This document shows, in pieces, positions 35,872 to 46,600 of a stretch of DNA of 64,000 bases. A model generated the notes under the pieces. That model was not told the DNA's origin and searched no databases. It saw only the letters and a program-made list of their open reading frames with translations. Source of the stretch: Cephalotrichum gorgonifer (lineage: Eukaryota > Ascomycota > Sordariomycetes > Microascales > Microascaceae); NCBI GenBank assembly GCA_900312665.1, contig ONZQ02000014.1, forward strand, positions 217,924 to 281,923, read 5' to 3'. The translations under genes were made by a program, and so were the position numbers. Positions within the stretch are counted from its first letter, which is position 1, and the number at the start of each line of letters is the position of its first letter.

Positions 35872-37280
35872 TCACGGCGCCACCATCCTAGCCTTGACCA
35901 TGCCCAGCTCGCTGCTCTTCGCCCACAAGCCCGAGGGCATCTGCCTGAAGCAGACCAGGCGGCCGTCGTCCCCCACGCTCCCCAGGATGGCGCCGTCGTC
36001 GTCGAAGCCGACCCTCCACACGGGGGTCCGGTGGGAGTCAAGGCGGCAGAGCTCGCGCACCACGTGCCTCACGCCGGGGTAGTTCCTGTCTGACAGGGCG
36101 CCGGCGGCGCTGGCGCCGTCGGGCCTGGCGAATGAGGCGGCGAGCCCGGAGTGGCCGTGGGAATTTGAGCTTGCGTTCGCGCTCGCGCCCGACCCGTTGG
36201 CGTGTTGCTGCTGTTGCGGCGGCGCGATGTCGCCCGCCGCCCAGGACCGGCCGTCGCGCGGGTCGAAGGGCGCGTCGAGCCTGAAGACGCGCACGAAGCC
36301 ATCCTGGCACGCGGTGGCGATCGTGTCGTAGCCGCGGATGTTGCCCGGCGACCAGGCCACGTCCCTCACCAGGCCCCTGTGGCCGCTGATCTCGGCGGCG
36401 GGGTAGAACTCCCTCTTGGAGGCGCTGGGCGCGGCGCCGAGGGTGGTGGGTGGCGCGGCGACGTCGCGGCTCCTGTATATCTTCACGGTGTCCATGGCCG
36501 CGACGACGAGCGCTAGGGAGTCCGGGGCGACGCCGGCGCGGACGGCGGTGTAGCACACCTCGGGGTTCGGGTCGAAGCGCACGCGGAACGAGACCTCCTC
36601 GCCGCGGGAGGGCCGGCTGCAGACAGTGAGCTCGTCGACGGCCACGCACTCGGCGATGGACTCGGGCTCGTCGGACTCGTAGATGGTCAGGCGGCCGTGG
36701 GCGTCGAGCAGGGCGAGGTAGGTGTGGTGGGTGGGCTCGACGTGCTTCATGGAGAAGGAGCGGTAGGGCGCGCCCTTTGAGGAGCGGGTGTCGAAGGCGG
36801 CCTTTGTGCGGGTCGGGGAGGCGAAGCGGCGGCCCGGGGGCGCGGATGGATCCTCGGCCCAGAGCTTGAAGCGGCCTTCTAGGCCGAGAGAGGCGAGGAG
36901 GTTAGGGTATATCGTTGCGGGGAGCCATTGGAGCTGGGTGTGGTGTTAGTCTGGAGTTTGGCCGGCGGGTAGGTGTCCAGGTCTAGGAAGGGGGTTATGG
37001 TAAGGGAGGGGGAGGGAAAGGGGGAGAGGGTAGGTGGAGTAGGTACCTCTAATATCTCCCCGCCGTGAGCGCTCCATGTGTCGCAGATCCTCCACATGCC
37101 ATCCTTGTGGCGGTTAAAGACACGAATCTTGCCGTCGACGGATCCCGTTGCGCAGCGGTCGCCGTAGGTGTTGAAGGCGACGGCTTGGACGAGGTCTCTG
37201 TGACCATGCTGGAGGTTTAGGTCGAAGGAGTTGGGGTCGTCGGCTGTGGGATGGATTTCGGGGGGGAGGAGGCGGGGCAT
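35872..37280 (-). CDS. SEH1: Nucleoporin/SEA-complex WD40 protein Seh1
   Basis: Seh1 is a WD40 protein shared by the Y-shaped nuclear pore scaffold (Nup84/107 complex) and the vacuolar SEA/GATOR complex. Exons 37280-37047 and 36933-35872 give 431 aa; the 113-bp intron joins HGGEILE to LQWLPATIYPNLLASLGLEG without a frame change. Family blocks in order are LQHGHRDLVQAVAFNTYGDR, CATGSVDGKIRVFN, WRICDTWSAHGGE, GRFKLWAEDPS, YRSFSMKHVEPTHHTYLALL, ISGHRGLVRDVAWSPGN and PVWRVGFDDDGAILGSVGDD. A low-complexity Gln/Asn/Ser loop of ~50 residues, not expected in the fold, is inserted before the last blade. The ATG at 37278-37280 is the first Met in frame; the longer open frame in the leader has no ATG. 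It diverges from VPS17. Confidence 0.93.
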
Positions 37281-38138
37281 CGCGAGGGTTGTGTACGGCG
37301 AGAGGCTCGGGGATGGGTCGCTCGGGAGGAGTGTATTGATTTCCGGGGCCGAGAGGAGGCTGTGAGGAAGCTCGATGGAGCTGGACGCCGCAGCTGTGGA
37401 CGCGCTGGGGTTCGACTTTCGGGAATTGGAGTGTTGCTTGACGTTTGGCAGGTATTAATTCCGCCCGTTCGGACCCCTGGGGGTATGTAAAAGCTCAAAT
37501 TATCCGGAGAGGAGGTGAATGGAGCATAAGCTAGTCGGACAAATCGGTCATGTAGTTGGTTGCGAAGTCGAGTTTTGAGTTGAGCGGCTGTCCTGGCGAG
37601 GTGATGATGGTGAGGGTGAGGTCGAAGGTGAGTGATGACATTTGAATTGTCAGTCGCCAATTGGGCATGTTAAAGTGAGTGGGGAAGAGTTGTCGAGCCG
37701 CGTGGATTGCGCCTGTTGCGGCTAGCGGGCCAATTAGTACGGGGAATACGTACTCGTGTGAGCGAGCACTCCTAGCTTGAGCGGTGGGTGTCCAGGCTCC
37801 GGAGTGGTCCTGCCTCCTCCACCACCATTGGCTATCGCCACCAACTTGAACCTCGCTCCACTCCGCCTACATCACAAGGTGCCCGAGCTGTAAACCACGC
37901 GGCATCCTACGGCTCAACCATCTACTTGGAAGGTGTCATTCTGATTGCTCCCCTCTGCACTCGGTATTCCCGTATCCATTTCCAGTGAGGCAGCTGGGCC
38001 GATCGTCCAACAATCCGACCCCTCTTCCGATCTAGCCGACGTTTGTTACTCGTCATCAACTCACCAGCTCACGAAAGCCAGCAAACAATTGCTCCCCCGG
38101 GATCGCGCGCAAACCCCCACTAACGCCTCCCGGTCATA
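37281..38138. other. Divergent promoter region SEH1 / VPS17
   Basis: This is 858 bp between two start codons. It contains no gene with family support. The open frame through the SEH1 leader (37281-37660) has no ATG and low-complexity content. Confidence 0.55.
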
Positions 38139-40089
38139 ATGGATTATACCGCCGACGAACCATCCCCCTGGGGCTCGCCCGGCCCCTCGCCTCGCCGCGG
38201 GGGCCCAGAGCGCTTCGGCTCCCCCGCCGAGGAGCCCTCCCAGACGCCCTTTGCCTACAACCCAAGCGCCGAGAGCAGCACCCTCTCGCGCCCCGACACA
38301 GACGAGTCCGAGGAGAATGCTTTCCCACAGCATGACGCCGCCAAGGCCATGACCGACGACGTATTCCGCGAGCAGAAGGCGAGGCCCGAGACCAGAGACG
38401 CCCCACAGCCCTTTGCCGCTCCCTCCGACTCTACCTCTCCCTTCGCATCTGCCCCGGCGCAGCAGCAGCAGGCCCCGCCCGAGACACCCCAGAAGTCCCA
38501 GGAACAGGTGCGCGCCATGGAGCATGGTCAGGCCGCACAAGACGCCCAACCCGCGAAGCCCGCGGCCCCTCAGCCCAAGTTACAGGCGAAGATCACCGGC
38601 CTAGAGCGGGTGGGAAAGAAGGACCCAGTCCTTAGGTTCGACGTCCACGTGAGTTCACTCTTTGGCTTTAGTCCAAGCTGAGGCTGGCTACTTGATCCAT
38701 GCATGATCCATGTTCCCCCCCTAACAAGTTGCAGACAAATCTCCCAAGGTTCCGCACGACGCAGTACCGCGACGTCCGCCGCCTTCACTCCGAGTTCGTC
38801 AAGCTAGCCGAACACCTCATATCCGCGAACCCGGAGGCCCTCGTCCCCGCCGTGCCCCCCGCGCTAACGTCAGCCGGCGCCGGGACCGAGGAGGACGAGG
38901 TGCGCGTCAAGTCCTCCCTGCAGCGGTGGTTCAACTACGTCTGCGCCAGCGAGGTCCTGATGAGGGACGACGAGATGGTGCTCTTCGTCGAGAGCGACTT
39001 CGGGTACAGCCCCATGGTCAAGAGGAAGCAGCCCGCCACGGGCGTGCGCCGCAAGATACTGAAGCAGTTCGCTCCGCCGCCCGACGACACCCCCGAGCTG
39101 GCCGACGCACGGCCGATCGTGAAGCTGTTCTACCTAGGGACCATGGACGCCGGACACAAGGTGGACAAGATGGTCAAGGCCCGAAGAGGTAAGATACACT
39201 CGCGGTTTCCCGTACCTACGTACCATTCCCTCTCTCTGTTCATGTCTGCTAACACCCCGCCCTCCTAGGTCTCGGACTCTCCGAGGCGGACTTCGGTGTC
39301 AAGCTGGGCGGCATGAACGTCCAGGAGCCGCACGTCGGCCTCGCGAACGCATACCGCAAGCTCGGCAAGGTGGTCCAGGCCGTCGGAGACTACCACGCGG
39401 CGCAGGCCACGGCGCAGGCCACGACGATCGGCGACCCGTTCCAGTACCACTCGCAGGACGCCTTCATCGTCAAGGAGACGCTCACAAACCGTCAGATCCT
39501 GGTGCGCGAGTTTCTCCAGGCCCAGGAGACGACGCGGAGCCGCCTCAACTCTGCCGACCGACTCAAGGCGAGCTCGACGGTCCGCCGCGAGAAGGTCGAC
39601 GAGGCCATCGCGCAGCTGGACGAGGCCCGCGCCGCGGAGACGTACCTCTACCAGAAGACGGCCGCCGTGACGCGGAGCCTGGTGGGCGAGAAGAGGCGGT
39701 GGTTCGACCACACGTCGGCCGACCTGCGCGCCGCCATCCGCGACTTCGTCGTCCGCGAGATCGAGGCCGAGCGCAGGACCCTGTCGCTCCTCGAGAGCGT
39801 CAGGCCCGACATCCGCTCCATCGACGGCTCCGGCGGCCTCTCGCGCCTCGGGAGGGAGGCGCACCCGCCCGTGAGGAGGTCGAACCTGACGGCGAGCCAG
39901 GGCCCCAAGGGCGACGCGTGGAGTGGCGTGCCGAGGCGGACCGACGCGGCGAGGACGTCGTCCGGGGACCTGGAGGAGGTGGTGGGCGGCATCGCGGGCC
40001 TCACGGTCGGCGGTGTCGGGGACGAGGACGACGAGGATAAGATCGATGCTAGGAACGCGGCGAGTCGGCTTGCGGCGAGTACGTTCTAG
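38139..40089 (+). CDS. VPS17: Retromer sorting nexin Vps17 (PX-BAR)
   Basis: Vps17 is the membrane-bending subunit of the endosome-to-Golgi retromer, partner of Vps5. Exons 38139-38648, 38735-39188 and 39269-40089 give 594 aa. The N-terminal ~150 residues are a disordered Pro/Gln/Ser-rich region. The PX domain follows (KITGLERVGKKDPVLRFDVH joined across intron 1 to TNLPRFRTTQYRDVRR, LHSEFVKLAEHLI). Vps17-specific blocks are DEMVLFVESDFGYSPMVKRK and RRKILKQFAPPPDDTPEL. The BAR region (~300-520) includes GLANAYRKLGKVVQAVGDY, DAFIVKETLTNRQILVREFL and IRDFVVREIEAERRTLSLLE. The tail carries GPKGDAWSGVPRR and DARNAASRLAASTF, both familiar from fungal Vps17. The PX lipid-contact signature of Vps5 is absent, as usual for Vps17. 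Confidence 0.93.
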
Positions 40090-40565
40090 GGCGTTGGCGT
40101 AGGGGGCTTGGGGATAGGGGAGAGTGTCGGTGGCTGACACTACCTCCTCTTGTTCCCGTGTGGGGTGTTGCTCTGGCTGAAAGGGGGGGGGGAGAGGAGC
40201 CGGAGGGAGAATGCATGATGAAATGGGGCTTTTGGTACATATATTGTTAGGGCTCTCGAACACGATTGATTTTAATCCCACTCACTCACTCACTCCCCCA
40301 GCGGAGAAGCTACCCTTCTCTCCCTTTGAAAGATGACATTCTTTCTCTCCTCCCCCTGTCCCTCGGTCCCTCGGTCCCTCAGTCCTGGGAGGCTTGCTAT
40401 TCCGTTCAGTAGACTCTTGACTTGAGCCTCACAGGCCTCGAGGCCTGACGCCGCAAAGGCCGTATATCTATGTATCTATCTGTCCATCATTCACACCCGC
40501 TCGTTAGTTAGATGATGATCCAAAACAGAAAATCGCATGTATACCCCATCGCAAAAAGGGGGGAC
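40090..40565. other. VPS17 3' flank
   Basis: This is 476 bp with no gene, probably the VPS17 3' UTR. It has C-rich short repeats (CCCTCGGT) near 40361-40384. Confidence 0.55.
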
Positions 40566-40571
40566 AAAAAA
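40566..40571 (-). terminator. Pol III T-run after the tRNA
   Basis: Six A on the plus strand give TTTTTT on the tRNA strand, starting two bases after the discriminator. This is a standard RNA polymerase III stop. Confidence 0.75.
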
Positions 40572-40572
40572 T

Positions 40573-40651
40573 TGGACACACCAGGAATCGAACCAGGGAC
40601 CGCCTCTAAATTAGATGCTAAAGAGGAATTATACCACTAAACCATGCGCCC
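40573..40651 (-). tRNA. tRNA, probably Ala (AGC), with a 7-nt anticodon-loop insertion
   Basis: Read on the minus strand, the acceptor strands GGGCGCA and TGTGTCC pair over all 7 positions, including a G3-U70 wobble, the classic Ala identity element, with A at position 73. The A box TGGTTTAGTGG and B box GGTTCGATTCC fit the Pol III consensus perfectly. The anticodon stem CCTCT/AGAGG encloses 14 nt (TTAGCATCTAATTT). If the canonical intron position after base 37 is used, the loop is T-T-AGC-A plus a 7-nt intron, giving anticodon AGC. The T stem has one U-U mismatch and the D arm looks more like fungal Pro tRNAs. It is either a functional intron-containing tRNA-Ala or a drifting copy; the isotype is less certain than the tRNA call. 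Confidence 0.72.
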
Positions 40652-43600
40652 TATTTTTGTTAAGTGTCATTGGCTCCTGCAACTCTAAGAGGTAACTCAC
40701 CTCCTACTGGAATCAACATCGAGACTCATGCCCTGGAGAATCCTGCTCGAGTCCGAGTCGAATTCCTTCACCAGCACTCACAAATCAGTCATTCTAAATG
40801 GATACTCATAGATTGTGTGTAAATCAAGTCTCCCCATACACCGTCACTCTCACTCCGGCCCACGTTCTACCACCTTCACACAATAGTGCTCTCCCTCCCC
40901 GAGATCGGCCTCAGGAAGCTACATGGCCTCCCTTGCTCTCTCCCCCCTCCTGACATCGAGCATATTAGCTACCTCCGCGGGTACTATCAAAAATAGAAAG
41001 AAATAAAAAAAGGACAGGTGAAATCTGCGAAGTATCCCCGCGATTAGACCCCCCCTCGGATCCGGGCCGTCCCCCCTTACTAGCGGTGAGGAAAAGCACG
41101 TCACTTCACTTCTTGGTTTAGTCAACAGATGGAGGAGAGAAAAGAAAAAAAATATGTAACAAAAACTTCCCCGGGTCATTACGACAAAAGGTACAGGAAT
41201 GACAAAAAATGAACCAAAACATGACGAAACCCCGAAAATGACGAAAACGGGCGCGCCGGCACAAGTAACCCCGTGGGGCCGGCTCCGAAAAGGGGGAGTG
41301 AAGGGGACGGAAGAAGGAGAGGATAAGATCAGAGAGGAAGGGGGGGGAGTGTGCGCCATGCAAGAGCTCCTGTCCTGCAGAGCATACATACCCACTACGC
41401 TTCACTTGTACACTCGTTTGGGGGAGGGGGGTGTGCTTTGTCCGGCAGGAGCGAGACATGCTGTGCGATGCTCCCTCCAAGAAAAAAACATATCAGATCC
41501 TATCTCATCACACCGATCCTGATAAACTGGGGCAAGATAGGTATTTCGCAAGGCTTGGCGGGCGTGATGCCTTCTCCTGTCCTGACCTGTGCCTGCTCCC
41601 GCTCCCGCTCCCCCCTTCCAATCCATATGGGCCACGCTCTGTTCCACAGCTTCTCCACGAAGTACGGCATAAGCCGTGACTTGGGAAAGGGGGGGTGGGG
41701 GCGACGGAAAAGTGTAATAAGGAGGTTACATGTCACGCAACCTAGAGTAGACAAGGTTGCCCGCCTCCAGCGTATCGGGTCGGGTCTAGATTACGGCCTG
41801 GCGGGTGATTGGGAGATGAGGGCTCAAGGGGGGCAGCAGCTCCAGCAGGAAACCGATATCTCTCAGTCCCAGGACTCTCGCGAATTTCGGCGGTGGGTGG
41901 CGAGTGAGGCTCAAGGGGACGGGGCTCGTCGGAAGAATAGGTCCGACCCTCCAACGCAGGCAAACAAGCCGTGCATCCCCGAGGCAGGTCGTCAACCATC
42001 CGATGCCACCGGGACCGGAAGTGGGTATATGCGCGGGGCTAACCCAGCTTCTCTCGGGCACCTTTGGTACTACTGATATTCCCTAACAGGGGAAGGCTTC
42101 ATCTTTGTTAGGATACAAGCACAGAAGCCCCCCCCCTTTTTGGCCCTGGATGTTGTGAATGTTGCATGCGCTGCTGAGTTGGCTCCCGGCCCGTTTGCCA
42201 GGGTCTCCACTCAGCAGCAGGATGGCATGCGTCCGTCCGCGCCTACTCCGGAACAGCTACGTCGTATTTGAAGACGTGATATGTAGCAATGTATGAATGC
42301 AAGCAACCTTGGCCCGCCCGGAATGCCATCCGTCCAGGACCTAATGGCGGGTAAATGTACGAGTGTGGAGTGGACTCTCTCATTCAGGGTGGATATCTGC
42401 CTGAACATGTTGAATGCCAGATGGTAGGGTGTGGCAGAGCTCGCAATATACGTGTTACCAGCCAGAGCCTTACCTGCGTACGTGGGGAGCGAGCTGATGA
42501 TCGGGAATCTGCCCGCAGATGCGGCGAATCGATCGGTCATACGTCGCCGAACTTTCACAATCGGGACCGACTCCGATCTTCTGCCGATCGCCATCTAAAC
42601 ACCATCCCCTCATCATGGTGGTACCGTTGCCCTCAAGCGAGAAACATCGGTAATCCCTAATCCCAAAATTCCCGCCGACACCGGGGACGCCCCTTCCCAT
42701 CGATATATCGGTGAGATACCGGTGAGGTACCTAGTACCCTTGACAGCCTGCAACTCCAGCGGGCGGCTTGCTGCAGGGAGGGAGGCGGAAGTGGAAGGAG
42801 TACATGAATCTTCATGCCGAATGAAGCGTGTTCTTGCCAGATGTGGAGATGAGAAGGGGCCTAGGACGGTGGAGAATCCTCCTCCCCTTAGCCTGCTGAA
42901 ATGTATTCGGTAGATTAAGCACACCATTGGGGCTGGCAACATCTAAACGCATGCATACGACGCCTTCTGTCCCGAGATACAGCTACTGTAGTGTGTGCGC
43001 CAGATTGCTTGACACCGGCCACACGTATTGTGGAACGATAAAGATGACCGTGTAGAGCCAACCGTGCCAGTTTTCCAGCTTAGGCAATTCGCTTGGGCTC
43101 ATACGATAGCACTAACAAGCGGTTCATATCCTGTTGCCCACGTCATGGCCCACATGGGCTACGTTCCTGCAATCCTGGGAAGGAGGTGGTAGTGTTGCTC
43201 AATGATTCGGTAGATGGGAGTTCTAGGCTGACCACGGTACCAGTCAAACCCGATAGCTCTAGTTGGGTATAGATCTACCAGTGTTATCCATCTAGATATA
43301 GTTCGATATATCCCAAGCCGAAATCAAGCCCGGGCGTGCCCCTGACCGCCAAGTGGCCCCGTGGATGATGGCCGTGTGACTGGAAAGTTTCAGGAAAGGA
43401 CGATCCACAGCGGGAGCATAGAAGGTCTGTTCGATCTGGCCTAAGAAGATGGCATCCAGAAACGGATTCCGGCGTGGGGGACGAGACTGGGAGGCGATGA
43501 TTGACAATGGATGGGGGTCAAACTCATGCACCCCGTCTGGAGGAAAGGCTCGATGCCGACCCGTGATCAGGTACGCGTCGGTAGTTGGCCTATCCATCCC

Positions 43601-46600
43601 AAGTGATTCGCCGTCTGCCCACTCATATGTACAGAATCCCGGCCTCCTCGAAAGCCAGCCGAGGTCCGTGGCGCGCTCGGTGACCTCACCATATTCGCAT
43701 AGCAACGGTCCTCATCCTTTCCCGCGTGCGTGTGTCAAGTTCCCGCCCACGAGGTACACCAGGCGTGTACGTAGTGTCGATAAGTCTGCTACCCTGATAC
43801 TCGTACAAGTACTTGCAATGGGCGCAAATCTGCACGCGCACCAGACCACACCCGGCAGGTTTTATCTCGACAGGCTACCCCTTGATACCAGATAGCCGTA
43901 ACCACGTTGCCGGAAACCATGAGCTTGTTGGCTACCGTCACTCCTCGGCAAAGTGTCGGTCTGTCTCCATTAACCCGAGCGGGGCGAGGGGACATTGCGT
44001 TCCTCTTGTTGAGGATTCATCTCGGCTCCGACCTTGGCGGTGTCATAGGCGGTGTCCACCGCGGCAGTCTCAGCCTGGTCGGGAGCTGAGCCTGTTCGGC
44101 CCCGTCGCATTGGGCGCCCTTGTGAATGGGGGCGAACCGCCAGGCTTGACAGAGTTTGGTATAGACCGGGGGCTACCAAGGGTAAGACATCCAATGGATG
44201 GCTTCTTTCCTGTGCGCACGGGACAACTTTACAAGCTCAAGCATGTCGTTTGCCTAAATGTTCGTGCCGCGTTTGGCACACAGGCCAAATTCGGATTTTC
44301 TGCCCCGTGCTGAGTGAGAATTTGGCTCTCAAGGTTGACACGATTGTTTCGCCAAGATTGCAGGAATTATCGTTGGTGGTTGCGGCGACGTCGTCATAAT
44401 CGAGAATGACAGGGGACACCCCTGCTCGAGCCATGTGGGTGATTATCTCGACATATTTCGTACGTCGTACTTGTACATACTTGGACGCTGCTCCACAAGT
44501 CGGCCCGGGAGAATAGGAACTGCAGATCCAAAGGAGACCAAATTATGGGGGGGGGGGGTATCATACCTCGCAAGTTGCACCACACAATACCCTGGGGACC
44601 TTGGCAGGTAGGTGCGTGCGTGGAAGCTGTCGGAGAGAGAGGAGGACCATCCGGGTATCCATCTAACCATCGGCATAGCAAGCTACAAGTTGGGTTACTT
44701 GGAAGTAGGAAGTTAATTCCTGCTAATCCCATCCAATCCACACTGCGCTCCTCCGTTCAAGCCAAGTACGCGAGTACCCGAAGTTGCACACCGCTCGCGT
44801 CATCCTAGTGCCATTAGAGCATGGTGCTGCCCTTTGGTTATCGGAGCGCGCTCCTCCTGGTCTGAGCACGGAATCATCACTGGGTAGGACGGCATACCTG
44901 TGCACGACGTACGAGTACAGGCATGATGATGCTCGAAGGCCTTGGCGAGCGCTCGTTCGTGCGTCTCGCGTCACCGCCGCCCGTTGGAGGGACATGGCGC
45001 CTGCCGAGGGCGCAAGACAGCCATGTGTCGCCAAGTAGATTGCGATAAGCCGAGCTTGCGCCCGCGATGGGTGATACCCAACCGTACGAGTACTCGCAAT
45101 ACGTACCCTCCCTGACATCGCTGTCTTCGTCGGACCCTAAAAGTAAGAGCTTCTCTGGCGACGATCCTTCATACCAGTGTGCTTGTAGGGAGCGCCCGCA
45201 ACTGAAGAGGGCCCCTGGTCACCCCAGTGCGCGCCCGTACCTGTGATGCCTGGATGAGTCGGTGAGGCAAGGGCAATCGGAGTTCCGGTAAGAGGACATC
45301 TGGCGTGATCGTAGTGGAGTTAGATAAAAAAAAAACGCTGCCGTGCTCTGGTTGTGGGGCCCGGGATTGGCGCGACCAACTCCGCACATCGGAAGAAGCA
45401 TCCTGCGCCGCTGGGCCGGTGAGCTAGAAGTGGATTTGTCTTAATCCTAATTAGAGATGGCTGGCTGGGCTGCTCACACATGACGATGCGCGAGCTTGGC
45501 TGTTTTGGCAGACAACCATTATTGGCATCCTTGAGTGGTGTGCTGGAGAGTACATCTCGTCACCTTCATTCTCTGCAGGTAAACTAGCTCATATGAGTAA
45601 TCGATTAATACAAGCACTTGTACTTGTACTCTCCTCAATCCTTCAGCTGATACTACAAGTACATGGAAGCCGGCTGATGGTGTGTATTATAAGGTTGTGT
45701 GGGTACTCTTTCAATAATGCCAGGGTCCGACCTTCTAGAAGCCAGGTTGGCACCGTGGCGGTGCGAATGTGAAAGAGTGCGAGTGCGAGTGTTCAGACAA
45801 GTCCTCGCAGCTTGCGTTGCGCATTATCTCACCTCAGCCATTACGCATCCTTGCACTAGTACGAGTAGCTCTTACTTATTAGCTAGGGACCTGCGAGTGT
45901 CTCTTGCCTGGTTTGGATGGTCCACCACCTACCTGCCTTAGGAGGAGAGGCAAGACAAGCAAGCACGCGGGATGCAGCTGTCGCCTCTGTTGGAACGAGA
46001 AGGATATAGTTCGTGCATGTATAACGAATATCATTGGTCGGGTACATGTGGTATTGAAGGCGGCATGCATCCCGGTACAAGTATTTGTACTGGGAAAGCG
46101 CAACCCTAGATACCAATACGGCACTTACTCCCGGCCCGTTCTCAGTCCGCTCCTGCCTTTTCGCTGGCCCCCTCTTCATATTTGTCCTCCTCACACTCGT
46201 ACTTTTGTTATAGGCGTCCTTATCTATCCCAGTGTCCAATAGGGACACTGCAGCTTCTTCTAATCGTCTCCAACGAGAGAAGCACGCCCACTAATCTCCA
46301 TACGTAAGGCAGCCAGTCCATGGCTCCATATCAACATCAGGATCACGATAGGAGATAAGAGGCCTCATAACTACCCCCCCAAAATAATCAATAGGTAAAC
46401 GGCAACTCTTTACTCCAGACGAATCAATCCTGATACGCAATGTTTTCGATTTCGTCACCCGAGTACATATCCCCCTTGACCATTCATTGGCCTCTCAGGA
46501 TTCAAGGCTCTACCACTCCTGCGACGAGACTCATTACAAGTATTATGGGTCCTCCTTTCGGCTATACTCTGACGTTGGGGTAGCAGCGCTAGAGGGAAGG

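Noticed and set aside
37281..37660. Open frame through the SEH1 leader, possible longer SEH1 or overlapping uORF
   Set aside because: It contains no ATG and only low-complexity sequence, and it is in a different frame from SEH1.
39265..40281. 338-codon minus-strand frame over the VPS17 end
   Set aside because: It is antisense to VPS17 exon 3 and has no domain.
41351..42076. 241-codon frame in gene-poor block B
   Set aside because: The apparent start is GTG; composition is poor in coding bias and no domain is seen.
43292..43705. 137-codon minus-strand frame in block B
   Set aside because: It reads somewhat protein-like but starts at TTG and matches no family I know; too weak to call.
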